Shown: positions 33,120 to 41,326 of the stretch, piece by piece | Layout of the letters: each line of letters begins with the position of its first letter | Position numbering within the stretch: position 1 is the first letter of the stretch | DNA from: Pseudochelatococcus lubricantis | GTDB taxonomy: Bacteria; Pseudomonadota; Alphaproteobacteria; Rhizobiales; Beijerinckiaceae | NCBI RefSeq assembly: GCF_042432495.1 | Contig: NZ_JBHLXC010000002.1 | Span: 248,001 to 312,000, forward strand | DNA length: 64,000 nucleotides | Direction of reading: 5' to 3' | Translations under genes and position numbers: made by a program | The notes under the pieces: model-generated | Database searches by the model: none | What the model was told of the DNA's origin: nothing | The model's input: the letters and a program-made list of their open reading frames with translations, nothing else

Positions 33120-33695
33120 CTACAGATCGTCGACATGCTTCTCGATCTGCGCCGCCAGCTTGGTGAGCCTCTGGTCGCGAAGGATGCTGATGAAGTCGGC
33201 AGCCGACACGCGCGTCCGGCTGAGATTGCGCCGCGCATTCGCCAGCGAGCCGGTCAGCCGCTCTGGAACTTGTTCATAGAGACCGGCGAGGAAGGCATCC
33301 GGTGTCTGACGTACCAGATTGTGCTTCTTCAGCTTGGGGACCGGGAAATCACGCAGGTTCCAGGTTATGATTGTCGATGCACCGGCCTCGATCGCGGCGG
33401 CGGCGACGTGACGGTCATCGGGGTCGGGCAAGCTGACGGCCGCAATATGCTTCTCATATCCAACAACCGTCGCCGCCGGCAGCGCGATTGTCATGAGTTG
33501 CTTCGCGGCTTCCAGGCGAGTGAGCGAAAGGCTCGGCGTGTTGGCTACGAGATTGCGCATCCATTCGTCGTGGATCTCTTCAGTCCAACGCGCCTGGAAC
33601 AGGCGGTCGACTCCTGCCTGGACGATGATGTTCCTCAGATGGAACGGGTAAAGGATGCAGGCGTCGCAGACCGCGACAACAGGACTAAATGCCAT
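33120..33695 (-). CDS. PIN-domain toxin (VapC-like)
   Basis: 191 residues. PIN fold with VVAVCDACILYPFHLRNIIV (first Asp), HDEWMRNL, SLPDPDDRHVAAAAIEAGAS (central acidic cluster) and IITWNLRDFP (last Asp). The longer PIN_3 type is expected to be a ribonuclease. The gene overlaps the HTH antitoxin gene by 11 bases. Together they form a toxin-antitoxin pair that would stabilise the ICE. Confidence 0.88.
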   Translation of the reverse strand: MAFSPVVAVCDACILYPFHLRNIIVQAGVDRLFQARWTEEIHDEWMRNLVANTPSLSLTRLEAAKQLMTIALPAATVVGYEKHIAAVSLPDPDDRHVAAAAIEAGASTIITWNLRDFPVPKLKKHNLVRQTPDAFLAGLYEQVPERLTGSLANARRNLSRTRVSAADFISILRDQRLTKLAAQIEKHVDDL

Positions 33696-34131
33696 ATTCG
33701 CGGTGGAGATCCTCGGCGTCGGCGGCCAGGGCTTCCATGGCCTTGCGCTGGACGTCGAGCTGCGCCTTCAGCGCCAGCACGTCCTTCAGCGACGCGCGCC
33801 GGTGCTTTCCGACATAGCGGAACGGCAGATCGCCGATCTCCATGCGGTGGACGACAAGGGGGCGAGAGATGCCAAGGATGATCGAGGCTTCGGTGGGGCT
33901 CAACTCCTCATGCTCCGCGATGACCGCTACCCGTTCGCCACTGAGAAGCCGAGACAGCAAGGCTTCGACGACATCGGCCGCAGCCGGCGGCAGCGAGATC
34001 GTCTGCTCCTCGCCGTCCCGGCGCCGAACATGCAGCTCAAGATGATCGCCCTCGCCGAGTTTCGGCAGGTGCGGCACCGCTTTGCGATCCCGGTCCGAGA
34101 GGCCGGCGAACTGGACGACTTGGCTGGCCAT
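33685..34131 (-). CDS. HTH antitoxin partner of the PIN toxin
   Basis: 148 residues from MASQVVQFAGLS. The HTH is LSPTEASIILGISRPLVVHR followed by GDLPFRYVGKHRRASLKDVL, an excisionase/MerR-like winged helix used by antitoxins of PIN_3 toxins. The start has AAGGAG eight bases upstream. It probably represses its own operon. Confidence 0.85.
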   Translation of the reverse strand: MASQVVQFAGLSDRDRKAVPHLPKLGEGDHLELHVRRRDGEEQTISLPPAAADVVEALLSRLLSGERVAVIAEHEELSPTEASIILGISRPLVVHRMEIGDLPFRYVGKHRRASLKDVLALKAQLDVQRKAMEALAADAEDLHREYGI

Positions 34132-34262
34132 GGCATGTTCTCCTTGCCCGCCAATATAGGGGTACGCGCTTTCATCTGCAATAACTGAAAGTCCGTGAGA
34201 CTTGCGAATGCGCTGCCGACGGAAACCGCCGCGGGCAGCACCCGCTTCCTTGCGCTGTGTCA

Positions 34263-35537
34263 TCACGCCGCCTGCCTCTCTTCTTGCTCGGGAAGCACCG
34301 CTTTGTCCTTTTCATCAAGCAGGGAGGCGATCTCCTCGCAGGTGCGGGCGACGGCGAGCTTCAGGGCCTGGTCGATATGGACATAGCCTTGGGTCACGCT
34401 TTGGGCGGCATGACCAAGGAGAGCCCTGATCGTCAGTTCGGAGAAGCCGAGATCGCCGGCGACGCTGCCGAAGGTGTGACGCAACGTATGTGGCGTAACG
34501 CCTTTGATGCCGACGCTGGCGCATAGCCGGGAAAGGCAGGCTTTGGCCGCTGTGAAGTGCCCCTCGGTGATATCGGAGGGAAAGATATAAGGGCTCTTGC
34601 CTCGAACCGGTTGACTGGTAGCAAGCGTCGCGGCAGAGGGGCCGATCGCGCGGACCTGGGCATCTCCCTTGGTGTCGGGGAAGGCTACATAGCCTGCATC
34701 TGGGTGGAGCCAATGCCGTTGCAGACCCTGGCCCTCGGAAATGCGGAAGCCGGTGAGGACCAGGAACCGGACGATGGCGAGCGCCACCGGGTTTTCGCCA
34801 TCGCGTTCCGCGTTCCGCATCGCCGCACCGAGCTTCTTGATCTCGGCCACGCTCAACCGCCGCTGTTTCTTGTTGCCCGTCAGCTTACGCGCGCCACGGC
34901 TGGGATGGTTTTCGAGCTTGTCGAGGCGGGCGGCATGTCCAAGGATGCTCTGGAGCGTTCCGACGGCGCGAGATGCAACACCAGAACCGCCGGTCGTGAC
35001 GCCGCCTCGGCCCTTGCCCCGCGGCTTTGCCGTCTTGCCGGCCACGATGTCGGACTGCATCCCCTCGATGTCGGCCACCTTCAAGGTGTGCGCGAGACGG
35101 TTGCCCAGAAGCGGCTTGATGTGCGTCTCGATGCGGCTCTTGTCCATGGCGAGCGTCGACTTCTTGATCGGCCGATTGCGGCGGCCGAGGATGCGGCCGG
35201 CCTCCGCTTCCGCAAGATACCAGTTACACAAAGCGGAAACCGTCTGCTGGTGGTGCGGGTCGTCATCGGTATCAGCAGGATCTTCTCCGTCCGCGATGGC
35301 TCCGAGCTTGACCTTGGCTTTCTCGCGGGCCTGTTCGACGGTCATCACTCCGAAGCGGCCGAGATTGATCCGCCGCTCCTTGTTGGCCGCGTTTCGATAA
35401 TTCAGCACGAATGTTTGAAGGCCGGAGGGAAGCATGCGGACTCCAAAACCCCGAAGTTCGCTGTCCCACAAGAATGCCTGCTTGCCCTTCTCGGGCGGGG
35501 TCATGGCTTCGAGCGCCCGCTTGGTGAGTTTGGCCAT
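34263..35537 (-). CDS. int: Tyrosine integrase of the ICE
   Basis: 424 residues from MAKLTKRALEAM. The N-terminal arm-binding domain (DUF4102 type) is KQAFLWDSELRGFGVRMLPS. The catalytic residues are R265 (LTGFRISEG), K290, H350 and R353 (HTLRHTFGS), H376 (LLGHAAQ) and Y385 (TQGYVHID). It would join the ICE to the 3' end of tRNA-Gly. The gene is transcribed away from the att site, whose tRNA fragment lies about 200 bases upstream of the start. Confidence 0.93.
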   Translation of the reverse strand: MAKLTKRALEAMTPPEKGKQAFLWDSELRGFGVRMLPSGLQTFVLNYRNAANKERRINLGRFGVMTVEQAREKAKVKLGAIADGEDPADTDDDPHHQQTVSALCNWYLAEAEAGRILGRRNRPIKKSTLAMDKSRIETHIKPLLGNRLAHTLKVADIEGMQSDIVAGKTAKPRGKGRGGVTTGGSGVASRAVGTLQSILGHAARLDKLENHPSRGARKLTGNKKQRRLSVAEIKKLGAAMRNAERDGENPVALAIVRFLVLTGFRISEGQGLQRHWLHPDAGYVAFPDTKGDAQVRAIGPSAATLATSQPVRGKSPYIFPSDITEGHFTAAKACLSRLCASVGIKGVTPHTLRHTFGSVAGDLGFSELTIRALLGHAAQSVTQGYVHIDQALKLAVARTCEEIASLLDEKDKAVLPEQEERQAA

Positions 35538-35733
35538 AACGCTTCCTCTCTGAGACTGCGATTGACGATCTTGCTGACAATAGCATAATGGCATGGCCTC
35601 TGTCAGCAAATTGTCAGCAGAAAAAGAGAAATGGAAGGGTATTTAGCGGATATGAGCGGCAATCTTGAAACTGATTTCGATAGCTATCGCAGTAAGATAT
35701 ATAGATTTTGGATAGCGTAGAGTATAGTCGTCT

Positions 35734-35783
35734 CAATCTTGCCAAGGTTGGGGTCGAGGGTTCGAATCCCTTCGCCCGCTCCA
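35734..35783 (+). repeat. tRNA-Gly(GCC) 3' fragment, right attachment site of the ICE
   Basis: The sequence begins with the anticodon arm CAATC-TTGCCAA-GGTTG (anticodon GCC), then the T arm GAGGG-TTCGAAT-CCCTT and the acceptor half CGCCCGC-T-CCA. The upstream half does not fold as D-arm or acceptor (it should start GCGGGCG), so this is a partial tRNA gene left by ICE integration. The ICE lies on its left, so the complete tRNA-Gly should be at the far left end of the ICE. Confidence 0.88.
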
Positions 35784-35800
35784 AAAATTTGGTACGATCA

Positions 35801-35828
35801 AAAGCCGCGGTTCTCCGCGGCTTTCGTC
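35801..35828 (+). terminator. Terminator after the tRNA-Gly fragment
   Basis: AAAGCCGCGG-TTCT-CCGCGGCTTT, 17 bases after CCA. It is the original chromosomal terminator of the tRNA gene, which now marks the start of host DNA. Confidence 0.75.
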
Positions 35829-35991
35829 GTTTTGGGCGTGGTTGAAGTCGCAGGCGGTTGATGGGGCTTCGGAGGGCGCGGTTACAAGCGGGTTACAAGG
35901 GCGCGGGATGCGGTGGAGTTCAGCGGAATGTCACTATAATGGGACCGGAAAGACTCGGTCTCTGAGTGCAAATCGCCTATGATAGCCAGTA

Positions 35992-37242
35992 GTGAACGAG
36001 TGCTCGGGTAAAGGGCTTGCAAACGTGAAACTTCAGGATGTCTTTGTCGCGGGCGGAATGCCCAATGTGACCTATGTTGATAGGAACCATTTATCCTTAG
36101 AGAAGAAATTCCGCACGGAGTTGATGGAAGGATATAAAATTGTTGCAATTACTGGTCCGACAAAATCAGGAAAAACGGTTTTATGTAGAAAGGTCATACC
36201 AGCTAAGGAATGCATTTGGATTGACGGAGGACAGGTTGAAAGTCCAGATGACTTCTGGACAGCAATAGTTAGGAGCCTTCGATTACCTACTGAGGAAACA
36301 GAAAATATTTCAGGTAGTGCGTCGTTTTCGTGGCAAGCGATTATAGGAATAAAATCTCAAATTACTGCTGGAAGCATAGTAAAATATCCTGCTCCAACAA
36401 AAAAAGAAATCCTAACTGCGATGCGCTTGTCGAATCTCACTCTGGTGGTGGATGATTTTCACTATCTCTCCCCCGCCATTCAGCAGGAGGTTGTGCGCTC
36501 TCTTAAAGCTGAAATATTTGACGGATTAATTGTTGTATTTATTGCCGTCCCACATAGAGCATTTGATACAATTAGCGCAGAACCAGAAATGGAAGGTCGC
36601 TATGCTCACATTACGATTCCGCCGTGGTCTATAGATGATCTTTTGTCGATTCCCGAAAAGGGATTTCCAAAATTAGGGATGACAGTTCCTGATCAGACGT
36701 GCAAGACAATGGCTGCGGAAGCACTTCAAAGTCCTTTATTGATGCAGAGGTTTTGTGGTCGTGTATGCGCTTATTATGAGGTTACAGAAACGATAAAGCC
36801 CATAAGAAATTTTGAACCAACGAACATAATACTTGAGGATATCTATAAGGAGGTTGTAAAACAGTTTGGATTTCCGACTTTTGAGAAGTTGGCAAAGGGG
36901 CCGCAATCGAGGTCGAAAAGAAACCCTCGCCGACTCAGGGATGGCTCCGGCAGTGTTGACATTTACCAGGCAATCTTAATGGCTGTGGGGAAGACCGGCC
37001 CCAAAGCCAAGCTCCACTATGACGAAATTCGTGACCAGCTTAAAGATCTCCTTCGAGAGGCCGACATTCCACAGAAACACGAGGTTTCAAATGCCTTAGG
37101 ACATATGGAGTCCATTGCGAAGGAAAAAATTAAAGGTGAACCTGTGCTAGAATGGTCATCTGACTATCTTTATATTACAGATCCATTTCTACGGTTCTTT
37201 ATGAAGTGGTCTAATATAAAGGATTTCTCGTTTGAAGAGTAA
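35992..37242 (+). CDS. Orphan AAA/STAND-like P-loop ATPase
   Basis: 416 residues. Walker A is AITGPTKSGKTVLC (about residues 53-66), Walker B is LTLVVDDFHYLSP (near 150). After the ATPase core comes a helical lid (PLLMQRFCGRVCAYYEVTE). The last 100 residues look like a winged-helix region that ends in YLYITDPFLRFFMKW, a pattern shared with archaeal-type and STAND ATPases. The start is GTG; GTG 36025 is an alternative. The DNA is far more AT-rich than its neighbours on either side, a sign of recent transfer. No partner gene is next to it. A defence or sensor role is inferred only. Confidence 0.7.
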   Translation: MNECSGKGLANVKLQDVFVAGGMPNVTYVDRNHLSLEKKFRTELMEGYKIVAITGPTKSGKTVLCRKVIPAKECIWIDGGQVESPDDFWTAIVRSLRLPTEETENISGSASFSWQAIIGIKSQITAGSIVKYPAPTKKEILTAMRLSNLTLVVDDFHYLSPAIQQEVVRSLKAEIFDGLIVVFIAVPHRAFDTISAEPEMEGRYAHITIPPWSIDDLLSIPEKGFPKLGMTVPDQTCKTMAAEALQSPLLMQRFCGRVCAYYEVTETIKPIRNFEPTNIILEDIYKEVVKQFGFPTFEKLAKGPQSRSKRNPRRLRDGSGSVDIYQAILMAVGKTGPKAKLHYDEIRDQLKDLLREADIPQKHEVSNALGHMESIAKEKIKGEPVLEWSSDYLYITDPFLRFFMKWSNIKDFSFEE

Positions 37243-37321
37243 TGAGGACGGCTTATTGTGTCTTGGTGCATATGTTAGTTTCTCGGGTATGTGGGACTCG
37301 GTAAGGTGTTTAGCAGCATCA

Positions 37322-37557
37322 AGGAGATTCTGCCTGCCGAATCACCGCATCCGGATCAATCCCAATCGCCCGACTGATCATGATGAACTTCGCAACGTCG
37401 AGGCAGCGCTCGCCTAACTCGGACTTTATACGAAAGTCTGGCGCTGACCCAGTCGCTTCCCCTATTCGGCTTGCGTCAGCCCAACCTCCTTCCGCGCTGC
37501 TACTGACCTAAGCCCCTTAACCACCTCCATACTTTGGTAGAGTCCGTCGTATCCAAG
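37322..37557 (-). pseudogene. Decayed XRE regulator gene
   Basis: Reading across two frames gives SVAARKEVGLTQAE, a stop, GKRLGQRQTFV, a shift, then KSELGERCLDVAKFIMISRA and IGIDPDAVIRQAE. This is a complete HTH_3 domain of the type LRAARKEAGLTQAE...RRQTFVSKVE. The stop (TAG for a Leu codon) and the frameshift show it is dead. Confidence 0.75.
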
Positions 37558-37598
37558 AGACGGGCCGAATGAAGCGTGCACGGTTTGCGCCGGGCGAC

Positions 37599-37705
37599 AC
37601 CATTTTTTTGATGCGACATCTTTCAGAATAGCATTGGCCAACATCGCCTCGGCGAGCAGCTTGTTCAGTTTGGCATTCTCATCTTCCACGGTGCGAACGA
37701 CGGCG
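37599..37705 (-). pseudogene. IS3-family OrfA remnant
   Basis: The minus strand reads VEDENAKLNKLLAEAMLANA and ILKDVASKKW, the leucine-zipper C-terminus of IS3-type OrfA. No OrfB and no ends are seen. Confidence 0.65.
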
Positions 37706-38192
37706 TGGCGATGGCGCCAGTGCGAAGGAACGTGGGTGGCGAGTTTCTCGATGCTCACGACGTTAATATAAATAGCGGCACAAGCTTCGCCAAGCTCAGC
37801 ATAGCCGGGCCTAATACTCGTCAACATCCCGGAAGCCGGCCAGCCCTCACCTCCACCGCCTCCGCTCAAATCGTCAAGCACGATGCAATAGAATCCAACC
37901 GCCGAATGCCTGGTCATTCGAGGCGCTGTGCCGGGGTGTCCGGCCGGGGTGTCCGGCCGGGGGGCCGGCTTCGGGGCGGGCCGTCCTGCGGGGTTTTCAG
38001 GCAGCGGCTATGCCGGATTGCGAATATCTGGTTCCGCATAGTCGAACGAAGCTGTCATGCTAACGTTTCTATGCAGACATCGCGAATCTGCACCCCAATA
38101 TCCCCCTCGCCATCCTGGAATGGCGCAACGACAAAGCATATAAAGCTTTGTATATCAATAACATATATAACTTCCACAGACGGGAACATAAC
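37706..38192. other. Intergenic region upstream of the ABC/hydantoinase cluster
   Basis: No supported gene. A tandem repeat GGGGTGTCCGGCC occurs twice in a row at about 37934-37959. Further right (38130-38185) the DNA becomes very AT-rich, with ATATAAAGCTTTGTATAT as an imperfect palindrome. The latter is a plausible promoter/operator for the downstream operon, perhaps the site of its LysR regulator. Confidence 0.45.
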
Positions 38193-39212
38193 ATGAAGCG
38201 AACTCTTGGTCCGTTAGCAGTTTTGCTATGTTCAGTCCTGCCGGCGACAGCTCAGGACCTGACGGTGACAGCCTTTGGCGGAATCTGGGAAGAATCCTTG
38301 CGCAAATGCACGATCGAACCCTTCGAGGCCAAGACCGGCAAGAAGGTGGCGATCCAGCTGGGCGGCTCCGCGCAATGGCTGAACCAGATTTCGGCCACGC
38401 CCGGGAATCCGCCTATCGACGTGCTGCTGATCTCCAGCGACGCGGCATTCGACGCCATCCACCGTGGGCTGGTCGAACATCTGACCGTCGATAAAGTGCC
38501 GGCGCTCGCCGAAAGCCTGCCCAAGTTCCGCGAATTCACCGGGGACAACGGCGCGGTTCACAATTTTGGCGCCATGGGTGTCCTTTACAATAAGGACACT
38601 GTTCCCGAACCGCCGAAAACCTGGGTCGAGCTGATCGACGGGACCATCGACGGAAAATGGACCTTGGCCGTCCCGGGCGTCAACAACGGCATCAGCGCCA
38701 TGCTGACCACCGTCTGGTTCTGGTCCAGCCAGATGGGCGGCGGTCTCGACAACGTCGACAGCGCATTCGAGAAGCTGAAGGCGATGAAGCAGAGCGGCAA
38801 CATGATCGTCTGGAACAGCTCCAGCGATGTACTGCCGCTGATGGGATCGGGCGAGGCGGACATCGCCGTCTACTGGGACGGCCGCGCCTGGGCCTTCGTG
38901 CGCGACGGCAACGAGAACTTCAACTTCTACGGCCCGGAGCCGGGCGTGGTTCCGGCAATGACCTGGGCGCAGAAGGTCAAGAACGGCAAGGAACTCGGCT
39001 ACGAGTTCATCGACTTCCTGCTGGGGGAGAAGCAGCAGGCCTGCTTCGCCGCCAACATCCTTTATGGCGTGGGCAACATGAATGCGAAGGTGCCCGCGGA
39101 TCTCGCACGTTTCATGCCCAATCACGAGGGCCTGGTCGTTCCGCCTTTCGATGGGGCCTCCACCAGATTGGCGAGCTGGATCGAACGCTGGAACAAAGAG
39201 ATCGATAAGTGA
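38193..39212 (+). CDS. ABC transporter substrate-binding protein (PotD-like)
   Basis: 339 residues from MKRTLGPLAVLLCSVLPATA, a clear signal peptide cleaved after TAQ. The mature part is of the spermidine/putrescine (SBP_bac_8) type: LTVTAFGGIWEESLRKCTIE, IDVLLISSDAAFDAIHRGLV, YNKDTVPEPPKTWVELID, VYWDGRAWAFVRDG. It is the periplasmic receptor of the importer encoded at 45.9-48.7 kb. It is separated from its ATPase and permeases by four enzyme genes, an unusual but coherent layout. Confidence 0.9.
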   Translation: MKRTLGPLAVLLCSVLPATAQDLTVTAFGGIWEESLRKCTIEPFEAKTGKKVAIQLGGSAQWLNQISATPGNPPIDVLLISSDAAFDAIHRGLVEHLTVDKVPALAESLPKFREFTGDNGAVHNFGAMGVLYNKDTVPEPPKTWVELIDGTIDGKWTLAVPGVNNGISAMLTTVWFWSSQMGGGLDNVDSAFEKLKAMKQSGNMIVWNSSSDVLPLMGSGEADIAVYWDGRAWAFVRDGNENFNFYGPEPGVVPAMTWAQKVKNGKELGYEFIDFLLGEKQQACFAANILYGVGNMNAKVPADLARFMPNHEGLVVPPFDGASTRLASWIERWNKEIDK

Positions 39213-39277
39213 TCCGACGGGCCGGCCGGTGCTCCGGTCGGTCCACTCCTCTTCCTCACTAAAATCTGGACATCGCT

Positions 39278-41326
39278 ATGGGTTATCGAGTCGGCGTCGA
39301 CATCGGTGGGTCTTTTACTGACTTTGCGGTCTTCGATGAAAAAACCGGAAAGCTCAGCAGTATGAAGACCTTCTCCCGACCGGACGAGCCGGGCGCGGAA
39401 GTGATCGAGGGCATCCGCCTTCTGGGCGAACGCTATGGAATCTCTCCCGGGGAGATCACCTATTTCACACATGGCACCACGGTTGGCATCAATACCGTGA
39501 TCCAGCGCCGGGGGCTGAAGCTGGCATTGTTCGTTACCCGCAACTTCGAGGACGTTCTCGAAATGGGGCGCCTGAAGGGGCCGGACATGTACAGCCTGCT
39601 CTCCAAGCGCCCGGCACCACTGGTGAAACGCTCGATGGTTTTCGGCATCGAGGGGCGCCTCAATGCGGACGGAAGCGAGCGGTTTCCCCTGGACGACGCC
39701 TCGATCGTCGCCGCTGTCGAGGCCGCCAGGGCGCGCGGCGCCGAGGGCATCATCATCTCGCTGCTGCATTCCTACCGCAATCCCGAGCATGAGCTGGCGG
39801 TGCGCGCGCGGGTGGAGGAGCTGTGGCCCGGCGTGTTCGTCAACTGCTCGTCGCAGACCTGGCCGATCATCCGCGAATACGAACGAACGATCACGGCCGT
39901 GATCGGCGGCTACGTGCAGCCGCGTGTCGCGCATTATCTCGGTTCGCTGCAGCAGGCGCTGAAGAAGGCCGGCGTCACCTGCGAGCCCCGCCTGACCAAG
40001 TCCAACGGCGGTATCATGTCTGCCGAACAGGGCAAGCGGGACTGCGTGCAGATGATCCTGTCCGGCACCGCCTCGGGCGTGATCGGCGCTGCCCATCTGG
40101 CGCAATCCTGCGGGATCACCAGATGCCTCAGCCTCGATATCGGCGGCACCAGCGCCGATATCGCGGTGATTTCGGACGGCCAGCCGAAGTTCGGCAGCGG
40201 CGAGCTGATCGGCGATTTCAACATTCATATCCCCTCGGTCTCGGTCTCGTCGGTCGGGGAAGGCGGCGGCTCGATCGCCTGGGTGGATGACCTGGGAGTG
40301 CTGAAGGTTGGGCCGGAAAGCGCCGGCTCGCGGCCGGGACCGGCCTGCTACGGACGCGGCGGGGACCGGCCAACCATCACCGACGCCATGGCCGCCACCG
40401 GGCTGCTGGGCCATGCGCCGCTGGGCTTCAACGCCGTCAATGTCGATATCGAGGCCTCCCGGCGCGCCATCGCCACGCTGTCCGACCGTCTCAACGATAC
40501 CATCGAACAGACCGCCGAAACGATCCTGCAGATCGCAGTTTCGGGCATGTATACCGAGGTCAGCGCGCTGATCTCGAAGTACGGAATCGATATAAACGAG
40601 TTCTCCATGCTGGCCTTCGGCGGCGCCGGTCCGATGCTGGGCTGCTACCTCTCGCGCGAGCTTGGCGTGAAGGAAACCGTGGTGCCGCTGGTGCCGGGTG
40701 TGCTCTCCGCACTGGGCGGGCTGATCGCGGATCTGAAGAGCGACTTCCTCTCGACAGTCTATCTGGACCTCTCGGAAGGCGACGCCGCGCTCATCGCCTC
40801 GGAGTACGCGCGCCTGAAGGACCGGGCGGAAAGCTGGCTCGGGGATGAACAGGGCTTCGACGGCGACTTCCGGGTCACCGCCAGCGCCGACATGCGCTAC
40901 AAGGGCCAGTCCTACGAGCTGGACACGCCGATCGATCTGGCGGCCGCGCTGGCCGGCGACGTGGCGGCGATGTCGGCCGCTTTCCATGCCGAGCATGCAC
41001 GGATGTACGGCCACAGCAATCCGGCCGCCCCGCTGCAATTGATCTCACTGAAGGTGGTCATCACCGGCGTTGGCGACAAACCCATGTTCGAGGAGCAGGA
41101 GGTCGTTCCCGCCCGGGCGGAGCCGCAGCGTCTGGTCCGGGCGTTCATGGACGGCGACTGGCGCGACGTGGGGCTGTTCAGCCGCTACGACCTGTCCGCC
41201 GGCAGCCATTTCGACGGCCCGGCCATCGTGGCACAGGACGATACCACCACCGTCATTCCGCGGGGCCATAGCTGCCGCGTCGATCGCAACGGCAACCTGC
41301 GGATCGTGAAAGGGGATCAGGCATGA
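39278..41326 (+). CDS. hyuA: Hydantoinase/oxoprolinase subunit A
   Basis: 682 residues of the HyuA family. The ATPase-type N-terminus is GVDIGGSFTDFAVFDE (residues 5-20), followed by TYFTHGTTVGINTVIQRRGL, SLDIGGTSADIAVISDGQPK and FGGAGPMLGCYLSRELGV. These enzymes open cyclic amides such as hydantoins, 5-oxoproline or N-methylhydantoin with ATP, or carboxylate ketones. It forms a complex with the HyuB subunit, whose gene overlaps by 4 bases. Confidence 0.92.
   Translation: MGYRVGVDIGGSFTDFAVFDEKTGKLSSMKTFSRPDEPGAEVIEGIRLLGERYGISPGEITYFTHGTTVGINTVIQRRGLKLALFVTRNFEDVLEMGRLKGPDMYSLLSKRPAPLVKRSMVFGIEGRLNADGSERFPLDDASIVAAVEAARARGAEGIIISLLHSYRNPEHELAVRARVEELWPGVFVNCSSQTWPIIREYERTITAVIGGYVQPRVAHYLGSLQQALKKAGVTCEPRLTKSNGGIMSAEQGKRDCVQMILSGTASGVIGAAHLAQSCGITRCLSLDIGGTSADIAVISDGQPKFGSGELIGDFNIHIPSVSVSSVGEGGGSIAWVDDLGVLKVGPESAGSRPGPACYGRGGDRPTITDAMAATGLLGHAPLGFNAVNVDIEASRRAIATLSDRLNDTIEQTAETILQIAVSGMYTEVSALISKYGIDINEFSMLAFGGAGPMLGCYLSRELGVKETVVPLVPGVLSALGGLIADLKSDFLSTVYLDLSEGDAALIASEYARLKDRAESWLGDEQGFDGDFRVTASADMRYKGQSYELDTPIDLAAALAGDVAAMSAAFHAEHARMYGHSNPAAPLQLISLKVVITGVGDKPMFEEQEVVPARAEPQRLVRAFMDGDWRDVGLFSRYDLSAGSHFDGPAIVAQDDTTTVIPRGHSCRVDRNGNLRIVKGDQA

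Larger units (their letters stand above)
1..35783. mobile_element. Integrative and conjugative element (ICE), right-hand part
   Basis: The stretch from the left window edge to the tRNA-Gly 3' fragment reads as one ICE. It has a traF-type peptidase, ParA, RepA, SSB, strawberry-notch helicase, ParB and a tyrosine integrase, nearly all on the minus strand, with the integrase beside a partial tRNA. In a tRNA-targeting ICE the intact tRNA lies at one end and a 3' copy at the other; here only the 3' copy is seen, so the left end and most transfer genes should lie beyond position 1. The gene order (HTH, repA, parA, DUF2840, traF) is one I know from alphaproteobacterial Tn4371-like ICEs. Exact family assignment is inference. 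Confidence 0.85.

Noticed and set aside
35701..35783. A complete tRNA-Gly gene at the ICE end
   Set aside because: The 5' 30-35 bases do not form an acceptor or D arm that could pair with CGCCCGC, so only a 3' fragment is present.
39122..41038. 638-residue minus-strand frame opposite hyuA
   Set aside because: Antisense shadow caused by high GC third positions; product is His/Arg/Gly-rich without domains.
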